A stretch of DNA of 64,000 nucleotides from UBA9676 sp963837105. GTDB lineage: Bacteria; Actinomycetota; Actinomycetes; Streptosporangiales; Streptosporangiaceae. Below the pieces are notes generated by a model. The model made no database searches, was not told the origin of the DNA, and saw only the letters and a program-made list of their open reading frames with translations. The stretch spans positions 124,001 to 188,000 of the forward strand of contig CAWIMG010000017.1 of the NCBI GenBank assembly GCA_963837105.1, read 5' to 3'. Shown one piece after another: positions 54,317 through 63,035 of the stretch. How positions within the stretch are numbered: the stretch's first letter is position 1; the number at the start of each line of letters is the position of its first letter. The position numbers were made by a program, and so were the translations under genes.

Positions 54317-55414
54317 TCAGGCGCTCCATGCGCCGCCCAGCCCGAGTTCCCGCAGCTTTCCGCGGTACGCGATCGTGACGGCATCGGCTTGGACGTGCAG
54401 TTCTTCGCTCAGGTCCAGCGGCAGCTCCTCCGGGCGCTGGCCCTCCACGATCGGCCGGTCTTGGGTGGCGATGCTCAGGTCGAAAGCGATTATCTCCTTG
54501 TCCGGGACATGTGAATCGAAGTTACGAGCCGCGACGAAGAAAACGTTCGTCTCCCTGGCGGAAGCCGGTGACGCTATATCGAACGCCACGTGAGCCGATC
54601 CCTCGCCCTTCTCTGGATACCCTATGGTCAGCTGAACGGTGAAAGGCAGGGTCACGTTATAGGAGGTGTAGCGTTGGATGGCATCATTTCCGCCGAGCGG
54701 TGAGCCCTGCGGGTTGGCGGCCAAGTACGGGAAGTCATAGTGCAGGCCTTGCGAGGTTTGCTGCACGTCCACGCGCGGGACCTCTGTTATGTTGGGGTTT
54801 CCGAACGTGCCTACGTGTACGAACGGGAAGTGGCTCACGTCCATGAAGTTCTCGATCTGACGTGCCGCGGACGTCTTCCACGATTGCATGCCTATCTGAA
54901 TATACCTATATGAGGGATCCTCAAGTACTGGGCACTCTGGGAGGCCGGCGCGAGGTTCCGATATGCACGCCCAGACTAGTCCATAGCGTTCCTCGCAGTT
55001 AATGGTCATGAGCCGGGCACGCGGGGATATCCGCGTTGAGGCGGGCTGGGATGGGATCCGCACGCACTCACCCTCTGGGCCGTACCGCCAGCCGTGATAG
55101 GCACACACGATCTCGTCTCCCTGCATGCGCCCCATGCTGAGGGGACTGCCCCGGTGCATGCACAGGTCCCTGGCGGCTACCACACCCTCACTTGTTCGAT
55201 ATACCACCAGATCAACATCGAGCAGCTTGGCCTTGACGGGAGTACCCGCCACGTCCGAGCCGAACGCGATCGGGTGCCAGTAGCGCCCAAGAACTTCCCA
55301 GTCGCCAGGACTGAAGGTGCAGTCCTGGGGCCGGGGAACAGCCGTTTCGGTCAACACGGCAATGCCCTCTCCGATGAGACCACGCGCCGAGCGTGGCGAA
55401 CGCAGATGCACCAT
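54317..55414 (-). CDS. Rieske non-haem iron oxygenase, alpha subunit type
   Basis: This 365-residue protein has a Rieske [2Fe-2S] domain, CMHRG at 85-89 and CAYHGW at 104-109. A catalytic domain follows with the iron motif ENFMDVSHFPFVH at 188-200 (Asp192, His195, His200). The architecture fits vanillate/phthalate- and N-demethylase-type (NdmA-like) oxygenases that take electrons from a separate reductase, which is not encoded nearby. The start may be later (near the TEAVPRPQD segment, residue 22). GC is lower than the surroundings, as in the convergent amidohydrolase gene. It may demethylate or hydroxylate a heterocycle. Confidence 0.85.
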   Translation of the reverse strand: MVHLRSPRSARGLIGEGIAVLTETAVPRPQDCTFSPGDWEVLGRYWHPIAFGSDVAGTPVKAKLLDVDLVVYRTSEGVVAARDLCMHRGSPLSMGRMQGDEIVCAYHGWRYGPEGECVRIPSQPASTRISPRARLMTINCEERYGLVWACISEPRAGLPECPVLEDPSYRYIQIGMQSWKTSAARQIENFMDVSHFPFVHVGTFGNPNITEVPRVDVQQTSQGLHYDFPYLAANPQGSPLGGNDAIQRYTSYNVTLPFTVQLTIGYPEKGEGSAHVAFDIASPASARETNVFFVAARNFDSHVPDKEIIAFDLSIATQDRPIVEGQRPEELPLDLSEELHVQADAVTIAYRGKLRELGLGGAWSA

Positions 55415-55494
55415 TATACATAATGTTCAGCACATCAGATCTCATTTATCACGTCAAGCACTGGCCGGCGCCGCTTGTGGGAGCGTCCGACCGT

Positions 55495-55604
55495 CTGTGT
55501 AAGTGATCGTGGCGGGTTTCATGGGGTCGGGATTCGCCCGTCGAAGTAGATCGTGAACGCCTGTAGCGCCTGTTTCCGCCCGGAACTGCGTATCCCGGTG
55601 CTAG
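55495..55604 (-). pseudogene. IS256-family C-terminal remnant with terminal repeat
   Basis: On the minus strand SSGRKQALQAFTIYFDGR then IPTP and a stop is the usual end of an IS256-type transposase. CTGTGTAAGTGA at 55495-55506 is the inverted counterpart of 49660-49671, so it is the IS end. The gene is cut at 55604, exactly where the IS701 element begins. Confidence 0.65.
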
Positions 55605-57063
55605 TACGGCAGCGTCATTTCGTTATGGGCCGAGTTCGGTGGCGAGTCTGTGCTGGTAGTGGCTGTGACGGGCTTGGCCTTGGTGGTTGCGGCGCCAGCT
55701 GGACCAGTGCTGGATGTCGCTGATGGCGCGGGCCGGGGTGGCCAGCCGCGCCCGGTGCGGGGTGATGACCAGGCTGTTGAACAGGCGGCGGATTTCGGCA
55801 GCGGTCAGCGCGATGGGTCCGCGCTGGCGTGCGTGGTGCCAGGGATCGGCGGGTGGGGCCGGTGCCGCGGCGGCGGCACCGGCCATCAGGAACGCCAGGG
55901 CGAGCATGGCCAGGGTGACGAACCGGTGCCAGCCGGTCCAGGTGCGCACCTGGTAGTGGTCCAGCCCCAGCTGGCCCTTGGCGGCCTGGAACTGTTCCTT
56001 AATGCTCCAGCGCATGCCGGCGATGTGGACCAGGGTGGCCAGCGTGACCGGTGCCGGTGACCAGCAGCGGTAGAAGGCCAGAACACCATCGCTGCCGCGG
56101 CGGATCAGCAGGCTATGGCCGTCTTGGTGGGCGCTGGCCCAGGCCCAGTCATACCAGCGCGGGCCCTTGGAGCCGGTCCCGGCACTGACACGCTGCCAGC
56201 AGCCCGCTGGCAGGGCCGCGGCGAGGTGATCGGCGCGCAGCCGCCGTTTGCCGCCCGGGAAGGCTGGCACCCGGTGGGTGCGCGAGACCGCCAGCACATA
56301 GCCCACGCCCAGCTTGGCCACCCCGGCGCGGAAGGCGCCGTCATCACCGTAGGCCTCGTCGCTGGCCACCCACGCCGCGGGCGTGCGGGCCGCCACCGCA
56401 TCGGTGATCATCTCCAGCGCCAGCCCCGGCTTGGTCGCGAATCCTGCATCCGCCGGGACACCGGCCGCTGCGCACCGCTGCGCGTCTTGGGCCCAGGAGT
56501 GCGGCAGGTAGACCCGGCGGCCGGTCAGCGCCCGTCCCCGCGGCGAGGCGTAACTGAGGAAGACGCCGACCTGGGAGTTCCCGGTCCGCCCGGCGGTACC
56601 GCTGTACTGGCGCTGCACCCCCACCGAGCCGGTGCCTTTCTTCAAGAACCCCGTCTCATCACAGATCAGCACCCCGCCCGCATCGCCGAGCTGGGTGGCC
56701 ACGAACCCGCGGACGTCATCGCGGATGCCATCGGCGTCCCACACCGCGGTGCGCAGCAGCCGCTGCATCGCCTGCGGATCACCATGACCTGCCTGCTCCG
56801 CCAGCCACCAGCAGTTCTTCCGCTCCACCGGGGACAGCAATCCGAGCACGAACTCCCGGGCCGTGCGGCGCGGCTCCACCCGCCCAAACCGGCCCGCGAC
56901 CGCGAACATCAGCTCACCGGACAGCTCCCGCCAGCTGGCGGGGTCTACGCTGTGGCCAGCGGCCACCGCGCCATCATCGGGCGTCCACACAACCCTGCAT
57001 GATCACGCGGTGGCCGCACCTTCACCCCGGTTACGCCAAAGATCACGAAGTGACGCTGCCGTA
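55605..57063. mobile_element. IS701-family element (about 1,459 bp)
   Basis: Imperfect terminal inverted repeats lie at 55605-55626 and 57042-57063 and agree at 20 of 22 positions; both start TACGGCAGCGTCA. The left flank is CTAG, a usual IS701 target, but the right flank is GCAG, so no target duplication can be shown. One full-length transposase fills the element. The right junction is not IS256 sequence, so part of the older element was lost after insertion. Confidence 0.75.
55623..56990 (-). CDS. IS701-family transposase
   Basis: This 455-residue DDE transposase starts with GTG 56990. It has VLICDETGFLKKGTGSVGVQ with the first catalytic Asp, AAWVASDEAYGDDGAF with the second, and VHIAGMRWSIKEQFQAAKGQLGLDHYQVR with the conserved Glu. 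The usual N-terminal SPVERKNCWWLAEQAGHGDP is present. No internal stop, so it may be functional. Confidence 0.9.
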   Translation of the reverse strand: MWTPDDGAVAAGHSVDPASWRELSGELMFAVAGRFGRVEPRRTAREFVLGLLSPVERKNCWWLAEQAGHGDPQAMQRLLRTAVWDADGIRDDVRGFVATQLGDAGGVLICDETGFLKKGTGSVGVQRQYSGTAGRTGNSQVGVFLSYASPRGRALTGRRVYLPHSWAQDAQRCAAAGVPADAGFATKPGLALEMITDAVAARTPAAWVASDEAYGDDGAFRAGVAKLGVGYVLAVSRTHRVPAFPGGKRRLRADHLAAALPAGCWQRVSAGTGSKGPRWYDWAWASAHQDGHSLLIRRGSDGVLAFYRCWSPAPVTLATLVHIAGMRWSIKEQFQAAKGQLGLDHYQVRTWTGWHRFVTLAMLALAFLMAGAAAAAPAPPADPWHHARQRGPIALTAAEIRRLFNSLVITPHRARLATPARAISDIQHWSSWRRNHQGQARHSHYQHRLATELGP

Positions 57064-57201
57064 GCAGTGAGGCCAGCCTCGGACCGCCGAGGTGGGTGGC
57101 TGCCTGAGTTCATCCCTGCTGGTGGCATCGTGGCTGAGGTAGCGGTCCGAGCCTGTCCTCACGGGCTCGCGGCTGCGCCGCGATGAGCGCACGCTGGTCT
57201 T

Positions 57202-58811
57202 ATGGCACAGGTCGTCACGGTGAATGACGTGCTCGATGGGCATGCCGCGCTGGATATCGAGTGCCTGGACCGGATCTACCTCAACGCCTACGTGCCGATC
57301 TTGCAGACCAGCGCGCAGGTGGTGGCGTTCTTGTCTGGGCACCTGGGGTTCCCATTCCCCTCACCGGTGCTGTTCCGCCAGCTCGGGGAGCGGTTTCGCA
57401 AGGCGGTGGCCGCCTTTGCCGAGGCTAACGGCATTCCCTGGATCCGGTTCGGCAAGGACCAGGCCAAGCTGGAGGTGATGGGCCCGCATCTGGCCCGGCA
57501 GGCGGCGACCGGCCGGTCTGGGGTGGCCGCGGTCGGGGTGGCCCAGGAGTTCCAGCGGGTGTGGACCGCCTATGAGGGCAAGACCTCCACCGGCACGCCG
57601 CGGTGGTCTTTTGCCAAAACCGACCGGCGGGTGACCTGCTACTACTTCTACCTGTGGGATAAGGATTTCGGCCCGGCGTTCATCAAGGTCTGCGCCTATT
57701 TCCCCTATCCGGCCAAGATCTGGGTCAACGGGCATGAGTGGGCCAAGCGGCAGGCCGAGCGGGCCGGGATCGGTTTTACCGCACTGTCCAACGGGTTCGC
57801 CGCCTGCGACGACCCGGCCGGCCTGCAGGAGATCTGCGACCGGCTGCAACCAGGCACCATCGAGGTGTTCACCCAGCGGTGGCTGCACGCCCTGCCGCTG
57901 CCATTCACCACCCGGGACCACGATGCGGGGTACTGGTGGGAGGTCTCGATGCGCCAGGTCGAGGTCTCCCGCACCATCGTGTTCGACGCGCCCCGCCACG
58001 CCCGCGGCTTCTTCGAGGCCCTGGTCGCCGACAACCTCGACATCGGCCGCCCGCACAACGTCGAGATCATCTTCGGCCGCCGGGTCCGCCGCGACACCTG
58101 GGGAACCTTCCGCACCGCGATCGACCGCCGCGACAACGGCGGCGTCATCGTCAACGTGTTCTACAAGCACTCGCGGATCAAGCAATACCTCAAAGACGGG
58201 AAGGCGATGCGAATCGAGACCGTCATCAACTCCCCCCGCGACCTGGCTGCCTGGCGAGGCTGCCCCACCTGGATGAACTGCAGGCCAAAGCCCGCGCGGC
58301 CAATCACCGCATACTGGAAGCTGAACGCGCCGGCCAGGGCACCGTCCTTGCGAGCCCAGCCTTTGAGCGGATCGCGCGCCCCTCCGTCGATGCGGAGGGG
58401 CGGAGGACCCCGGCGCTACGCTTCGGCGATCCTCGGGTCATGGCCCTGGCCGGCGCCTTGTGCCAGACGCTGCTCGCCGCCACCGGCTTCACCAACAAGA
58501 ACCTGCGCGTCTTGATCGCCGGGCTGCTCGGCAGCGCCTACACCCCCGGGCAGATGACCTACGACCTGCGGCGGCTCCGCCTCGGCGGGCTCATCCGCCG
58601 GCTACCGCACACCAACCGCTACGTGCTCACCGCCGACGGCATCCGCATCGCCGTCTTCTACACCAAGATCTACAACCGGCTCCTGGTCCCGCTGACCGCC
58701 GCCAACCAGCCCCAGGCCCCACCCGAATTGCGGGCCGCGCACGCCAGCCATCACCCGCCACGTCAACGACTACGCCACCCACGCCCGCCTGCCCCGCCCC
58801 GCCCCGCCTGA
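57202..58811 (+). pseudogene. Widespread actinobacterial protein of unknown function, two apparent frameshifts
   Basis: ATG 57202 opens with AQVVTVNDVLDGHAALDIEC and LDRIYLNAYVPILQTSAQVV. The first frame is good until about 58255 (RIETVINSPRDL). The protein continues one base off as GCLARLPHLDELQAKARAAN, PAFERIARPSVDAEGRR, LAATGFTNKNLRVLIAGLLG and GQMTYDLRRLRLGGLIRRLP, then slips again near 58742 (ITRHVNDYATHARLPRP). The first slip is explained by loss of one G from GGG. I recall near-identical multi-copy proteins in many actinomycetes, always hypothetical. Corrected length is about 535 residues. The RLRLGGLIRRLPHTNRYVLT segment looks like a winged helix. Confidence 0.6.
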
Positions 58812-58852
58812 AAACTTGACACAAACGTCCACAAGCCCGCGACCAAAGATCG

Positions 58853-60400
58853 CTAGGGGTGAAGGGCAAATACGGCGAACTGCCGGTCGGAGCCAACGAA
58901 GACCCGGCCGTCTGCGACGGTCGGTACCGTGAACTTCGGCCCGCTGTTGTAGGGTCCTGCGGGCGCGTCAAAGACCTTGTGGGTCACATTGTCAGCGTCG
59001 AATGCCAGGAGTTTGATGGTGTTTCCGCCGGCCACCTGGGTGGCCCACACCACGCCGGTTCCGGCAGCCGAGCTATTGGAGCTTACTGTGGGAGTGGCCG
59101 GGGGAAAGGGGAATGTGTCGGCAGTGTGCGCCAGGAACTGCATGTGGGCGTTGTTCAGGGACAGAGACCGCAGCGTCTGGTCCTTGCCGCAGTAGTAGAT
59201 GCGCTGGCCCTGGGCGCCGTTATAGTAGGCGGGCCCGCCGTATACTCCGTTGAGGATCGTCTGCGGCAGGATTCCCAGCACGTGATCGGTGTTGGCGTTG
59301 AAACCGCCGGGGTTTGCCCGGTCCATGAGGTAGACGGTTCCCTCTTTGCCGCAGCTCACCATCTGATGTGGATGTGGCCCCGGCTGGTCGGGTAGCAGCA
59401 TCACCCCACCGGAGCCCAGATCCTTGTCCTTGGTGTCGAGCTGGTCCTGATTATGCGGGGTGAAGGAACCGGCCAGAGCCAGATGCGGGGTGAGCCTGAG
59501 CACGGTGTCTCCGCAGTCCTTGCCCCCGAGGTCGAGGTCGAACGGGCCGTTACCGGTTTGGCAGTACAGGAAGCCCTGAGTGTCCGCGGCGAGGCCAGTG
59601 CCGCCTTGCCAGATGCCGGCCGCCTGATCACTGAACCCAGGGGGGGTGACCGGGCGCAGGCACTTGTCCGGAGCGGCGTTGAATTTCGCCACCCTCGCCA
59701 GGGTGCTGGCGTTGTAGCCGAAGATCCATCCGTGGTAGGGCGAGACGTCGCAGTGGCTGGCGAACGCCAGGTACAGGGTCCCCCCGAACAGCAGCAGGCC
59801 GGGACGGTTGTGGTGATGCTTGGCATCGAAAGTGATCCGCCCGTTGACGTTGGCTGCTCCTGTGCCGGCCACCGATCCCGCGATCACTGCTGGCTGCTGG
59901 CGGGGGGAGCCGTCGGCCAGTTGTATGGCGTGCAGTCGGTAGCGCGCCACCCCGCCGGTCTTGGTGATGGTCTTCGCGGTGGCATAGAGGATCCCAGCGG
60001 CACGGTCGATCACCGGCGTCGAGCTAATACAGACAACCGGGATAAGATCTTTACATCCCTTGTCCAGGTCCGTGACCGTGTTAAAGGGCCGTTCGCCGGA
60101 GGGCACCAGCGATCGCTTCCAGTAGGGTCCCGGGGTGCCGGGGGTGACGGGATCGGGAACATCAGCGTCAAAGGCATAGACGGAGCCTGCTTCGGTGGCG
60201 ACGAAGACCACGTTGCGAATGCCGAATGAAGGAAGATTCAGACCGCTCACGTAAAGTGGCTGGGCGTACACCTGGCCGTCCACCTGCTGCGAGAACGCGA
60301 GCGAGAATTTACCGCCGCCAACAGTGGCCGGTGTGAGCGTCGGCTCATTGTTATTCCACCCCGTTCGAGCGGCGTCGTAATGCTGGGTCAGACAGTCCAT
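58853..60400 (-). CDS. PQQ-type beta-propeller repeat protein
   Basis: This 515-residue protein consists of propeller blades with motifs such as NVVFVATEAGSVYAFDAD, STPVIDRAAGILYATAKT, GGTLYLAFASHCDVSP, AAGIWQGGTGLAADTQGFLY and ADGRVFVGSDRQFAVFALHP, the pattern of pyrrolo-quinoline-quinone-like (PQQ_2) and BamB-type propellers. Homologues are usually secreted, but this one starts with MDCLTQHYDAARTGWN and shows no signal peptide or membrane helix. Either it is cytoplasmic or the true start and signal have been lost. It is next to a small cupin gene, 48 bases apart on the same strand. Confidence 0.78.
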   Translation of the reverse strand: MDCLTQHYDAARTGWNNNEPTLTPATVGGGKFSLAFSQQVDGQVYAQPLYVSGLNLPSFGIRNVVFVATEAGSVYAFDADVPDPVTPGTPGPYWKRSLVPSGERPFNTVTDLDKGCKDLIPVVCISSTPVIDRAAGILYATAKTITKTGGVARYRLHAIQLADGSPRQQPAVIAGSVAGTGAANVNGRITFDAKHHHNRPGLLLFGGTLYLAFASHCDVSPYHGWIFGYNASTLARVAKFNAAPDKCLRPVTPPGFSDQAAGIWQGGTGLAADTQGFLYCQTGNGPFDLDLGGKDCGDTVLRLTPHLALAGSFTPHNQDQLDTKDKDLGSGGVMLLPDQPGPHPHQMVSCGKEGTVYLMDRANPGGFNANTDHVLGILPQTILNGVYGGPAYYNGAQGQRIYYCGKDQTLRSLSLNNAHMQFLAHTADTFPFPPATPTVSSNSSAAGTGVVWATQVAGGNTIKLLAFDADNVTHKVFDAPAGPYNSGPKFTVPTVADGRVFVGSDRQFAVFALHP

Positions 60401-60448
60401 GGGGTTCTCCCCACGCCGTGCTTTGGGTTCGCTGAGGCGGACCGGCGC

Positions 60449-60733
60449 TCAGGCCTTGAACTCGACGATCAGGATGTCGTGTTCGCCGCCCTCGATGTGC
60501 TCGACCTCGTGCTCCGAAGCTGGCCGCCAGATGACATCCCCAGCCTTACGGCTTATGTTCTCCTGGTGATCGCTCTCCGTCCGTCTTATGTGAGCATCTT
60601 TGAGATAGATAATCAGCCGCTCGCGCCGCTGGGCTGACGACACTGATCCTGGCCCGGAACGCATGATCCTTTGCACGAGCACGCGGTCGTTCTCCAGGAC
60701 GGTGCTAACTTCGGCCGCTGTCATAGTGATCAT
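60449..60733 (-). CDS. Small cupin-like protein
   Basis: This 94-residue protein reads VLVQRIMRSGPGSVSSAQRRE, RLIIYLKDAHIRRTES, AGDVIWRPASEHEVEHIEGG and HDILIVEFKA, matching the second half of a cupin barrel (the HEVEH segment replaces the usual metal-binding His motif). It likely binds a small ligand. Same strand as the propeller gene and probably in one transcript. Confidence 0.6.
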   Translation of the reverse strand: MITMTAAEVSTVLENDRVLVQRIMRSGPGSVSSAQRRERLIIYLKDAHIRRTESDHQENISRKAGDVIWRPASEHEVEHIEGGEHDILIVEFKA

Positions 60734-61346
60734 CTTCCCTTCTGCGGTTTGGGCTAGGGGCTAATACCGGTAGCGGGATTTCTGTGCTGGTCTGCTTTTG
60801 ACGGATCAGGCCGCCAGCCAGGGGCGGATGGCCGCCGCGGCCGGGCAGGGAAGGACGGTGCCGCCGGGGCTGATGGTCAGACGGCGACTGCACCGGCCGT
60901 TCATGCACGGTTTGGGGGTTCACCCCGTTCACCGCCAATCACCGCTGCATCCGTGCTCAATGTGCTGACATGCCCTTCAGACGCTCTCACCTCCGCCGCG
61001 CGCCGGCAAGGCACATGCCAGGACCGCACGCTGGTCGTCAACGGCTCACATCACCGTGTTCGACAGCGGCCTGTATGCGGTGCTCGACTACCGTGTGCAC
61101 CACGGCCAGCTCCCGCTGGGCGAGCCCCAGTGGTGTGTAGGGTCAGGACACCCGGCGGGCTGTCTTCGTGTTCCAGCGTGGCCACGAAGGTGCCGGAAGT
61201 GGCCCTGGCGGCGGCCGAAGAAGCAGCCGCGATCGTTCCGCGCCGGAATGTGCCGAAGGGTGCCAGCGGCGCCACTAACACCCCGCTAGCACCCGGCCCA
61301 AAACACAACGGGGCGATCTTCACGACGGAAGAAGGCCCAGGCCAGC
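60734..61346. other. Gene-poor stretch beside the tRNA
   Basis: One short frame (AHITVFDSGLYAVLDYRVHH at about 61042-61115) has some coding character but no family I recognise and may be a scrap. No integrase frame was found here, where one would expect it for an element inserted in this tRNA. Confidence 0.4.
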
Positions 61347-61349
61347 ACG

Positions 61350-61393
61350 GGTGCGCCGCCAGGGACTCGAACCCCGAACCCGCGGATTAAGAG
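61350..61393 (-). repeat. tRNA-Lys 3' half, att core in the intact gene (repeat copy 3)
   Basis: This is the 44-base core shared with 36007-36050 and 49094-49137, here within the functional tRNA gene. It reaches from the anticodon loop to two bases beyond the discriminator base. Flank bases to the left (GCCCAGG, CAGCACGG) also resemble those of the other copies. Confidence 0.85.
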
Positions 61394-61424
61394 TCCGCTG
61401 CTCTGCCAGTTGAGCTAGCGGCGC
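61352..61424 (-). tRNA. tRNA-Lys (CTT anticodon)
   Basis: Read on the minus strand, the 73-base gene folds fully. It has a 7-bp acceptor (GCGCCGC/GCGGCGC), D arm GCTC/GAGC and anticodon arm GCGGA-CTCTTAA-TCCGC with anticodon CTT (lysine AAG). A 5-base variable loop and the T arm with TTCGAGT loop complete it. Discriminator base is A; CCA is not encoded. It is the integration target for the islands to its left. Confidence 0.95.
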
Positions 61425-61515
61425 TTGAGACTCAGTGATGGTAACAGCACCAGCACAGGGGACGCGAACTGGTGCGCGGGCCGCGGCGGCCCGGGGGAGC
61501 GCGGCCCGGCTGCGG

Positions 61516-62901
61516 TCAGCCGCCCAGGAAACGACCGGCCAGCGCGGCCGCGTGGGACGGGCGGCCGGTGCGCGCTTCCTGCCGGTCAGCCCAGGTCATG
61601 ACATGCAGCCCGGCATTCACGCCGAGCCACCGCAGCGGTTCCGGCTCCCAGCGCGGTGAGATGTGGTTCACCCAGGGCAGCCGGGTGAGTTCGCTGTCGG
61701 TGCCGAGGATCAGATCGGCCAGTGTGCGGCCGGCCAGGTTGGTGGTGGCGACCCCGTCGCCGACATAACCGCCCGCCCAGCCGAGCCCGGTGACCGGGTC
61801 CAGCCCAGCGGAGGCGCACCAGTCGCGGGCGATGCCCAGCGGGCCGCCCCAGTTGTGCGTCACCGTCACCCCGGTCAGCACCGGGAACAGGTCGGCCAGG
61901 GTGCGCCGCAGTGCGGCGAACACCGGCGGCACCCGGTCATACTCCCGGCGGACCGCCGAGGCCAGGTGATAGGGCGCGCCCCGGCCACCGAACGCCAGCC
62001 GCCCGTCCGCGGTGCGCTGGCCATAGATGACCAGGTGGCGCAGGTCGCCGAAGGTGGCCCGGCCGGCCAGCCCGATCTGGGCCCAGACCTGCTCCGGCAG
62101 CGGCTCGGTCACGATCATCAGCGAGTACACCGGCGCCACCGCCCGCCGCAGCCCGGGCAGCAGTGGCGTGTACCCCTCGGTGGCACGGATCACATGCCGC
62201 GCCCGGACCACACCCCGGGTGGTCCGCAGCAGGCCCGGCTCGATCGCGATCACCGGCGTGGCCTCGTGCACGGTCACCCCGCGCCGGCGTACCACCTCCG
62301 CCAGGCCGCGGACCAGCCGGGCCGGGTGGATGGCCGCGCAGTGCGGGGTATAGGTGGCACCCAGCACGTCGGTGGCCTGCGCCTGCTCGCGTGCCTCAGT
62401 GGCAGTCAGCAGGCGCAGGTCCTGTTCCCCGAAGCCGAACTCCCGGGCCTCGGCCACCTCGGCCCGGGCCCGTTGCAGCTGGGCCCGGGTGCGGGCGAAC
62501 TGGATCGTGCCGCCCTTGGCCCAGTGGCAGTCGATGCCCTCCGCCGCCGCGACCTTGCCGACCTCGTCCACACAGTCCTGCATCGCCCGGTACATGGCGA
62601 TGGCCGCGTCCCGGCCCGCCTGCCGGGCCAGCTTGGCCAGCGACGCCGGGAACAGGGCCGAGCACCAGCCGCCGTTGCGCCCGGACGCACCGAACCCGGA
62701 GATGCCAGCCTCGCAGACCACGATCCGCAGCCCCGGCTGGGCCCGGGCCAGGTAGTAGGCGGTCCACAGCCCGGTGAAGCCGGCACCGGCGATGGCCACG
62801 TCGGCCTCGGCGTCTCCGGGCAGGGGGTCAGCGGGCATCAGTGAGCCGGGCACCGAGTCCAGCCAGTAGGACAGGGACCGGTATGCGCTATCCGAGGCCA
62901 T
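61516..62901 (-). CDS. FAD-dependent oxidoreductase (DAO family)
   Basis: The product is 461 residues from ATG 62901 (an ATG at 62910 is possible). The N-terminal FAD motif is VAIAGAGFTGLWTAYYLA, with the acid in VVCEAGISGFGASGRNGGWC. A DAO/glycine-oxidase-type core follows (ALFPASLAKLARQAGRDAAI, AAIHPARLVRGLAEVV) and the C-terminal GYVGDGVATTNLAGRTLADLI closes the FAD site. It probably oxidises an amine or amino acid, with close resemblance to gamma-glutamylputrescine-oxidase-like enzymes. It is the first backbone gene right of the tRNA. Confidence 0.87.
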   Translation of the reverse strand: MASDSAYRSLSYWLDSVPGSLMPADPLPGDAEADVAIAGAGFTGLWTAYYLARAQPGLRIVVCEAGISGFGASGRNGGWCSALFPASLAKLARQAGRDAAIAMYRAMQDCVDEVGKVAAAEGIDCHWAKGGTIQFARTRAQLQRARAEVAEAREFGFGEQDLRLLTATEAREQAQATDVLGATYTPHCAAIHPARLVRGLAEVVRRRGVTVHEATPVIAIEPGLLRTTRGVVRARHVIRATEGYTPLLPGLRRAVAPVYSLMIVTEPLPEQVWAQIGLAGRATFGDLRHLVIYGQRTADGRLAFGGRGAPYHLASAVRREYDRVPPVFAALRRTLADLFPVLTGVTVTHNWGGPLGIARDWCASAGLDPVTGLGWAGGYVGDGVATTNLAGRTLADLILGTDSELTRLPWVNHISPRWEPEPLRWLGVNAGLHVMTWADRQEARTGRPSHAAALAGRFLGG

Positions 62902-63035
62902 GCCGCCCATCGTGACATGCGCCGCCCGGCCCGGCCGCACCTGGGCACCAGCCGCCGCCATCCGCGCCAGCCCAGCCGTCGTCGGCGCCAGCCCGGGCCA
63001 CGGGGCATCGGCCCGGGTCGGGCATCCTTGATGGC

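Larger units (their letters stand above)
49138..61393. mobile_element. Genomic island B between tRNA-Lys repeat copy 2 and the intact tRNA gene
   Basis: The segment is bounded by the 44-base repeat and by the same sequence within the intact tRNA-Lys gene. It contains several IS elements or remnants, a low-GC catabolic fragment and hypothetical genes. No integrase was found. Element orientation follows from the tRNA: insertion at its 3' side reconstitutes the tRNA at 61.4 kb. Confidence 0.65.

Noticed and set aside
55601..57067. CTAG target duplication for the IS701 element
   Set aside because: CTAG is on the left but the right flank reads GCAG, so no duplication can be claimed.
36051..61349. 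An integrase gene belonging to the islands
   Set aside because: No tyrosine recombinase R-H-R-Y or serine recombinase motif could be found in any long frame between the repeats.
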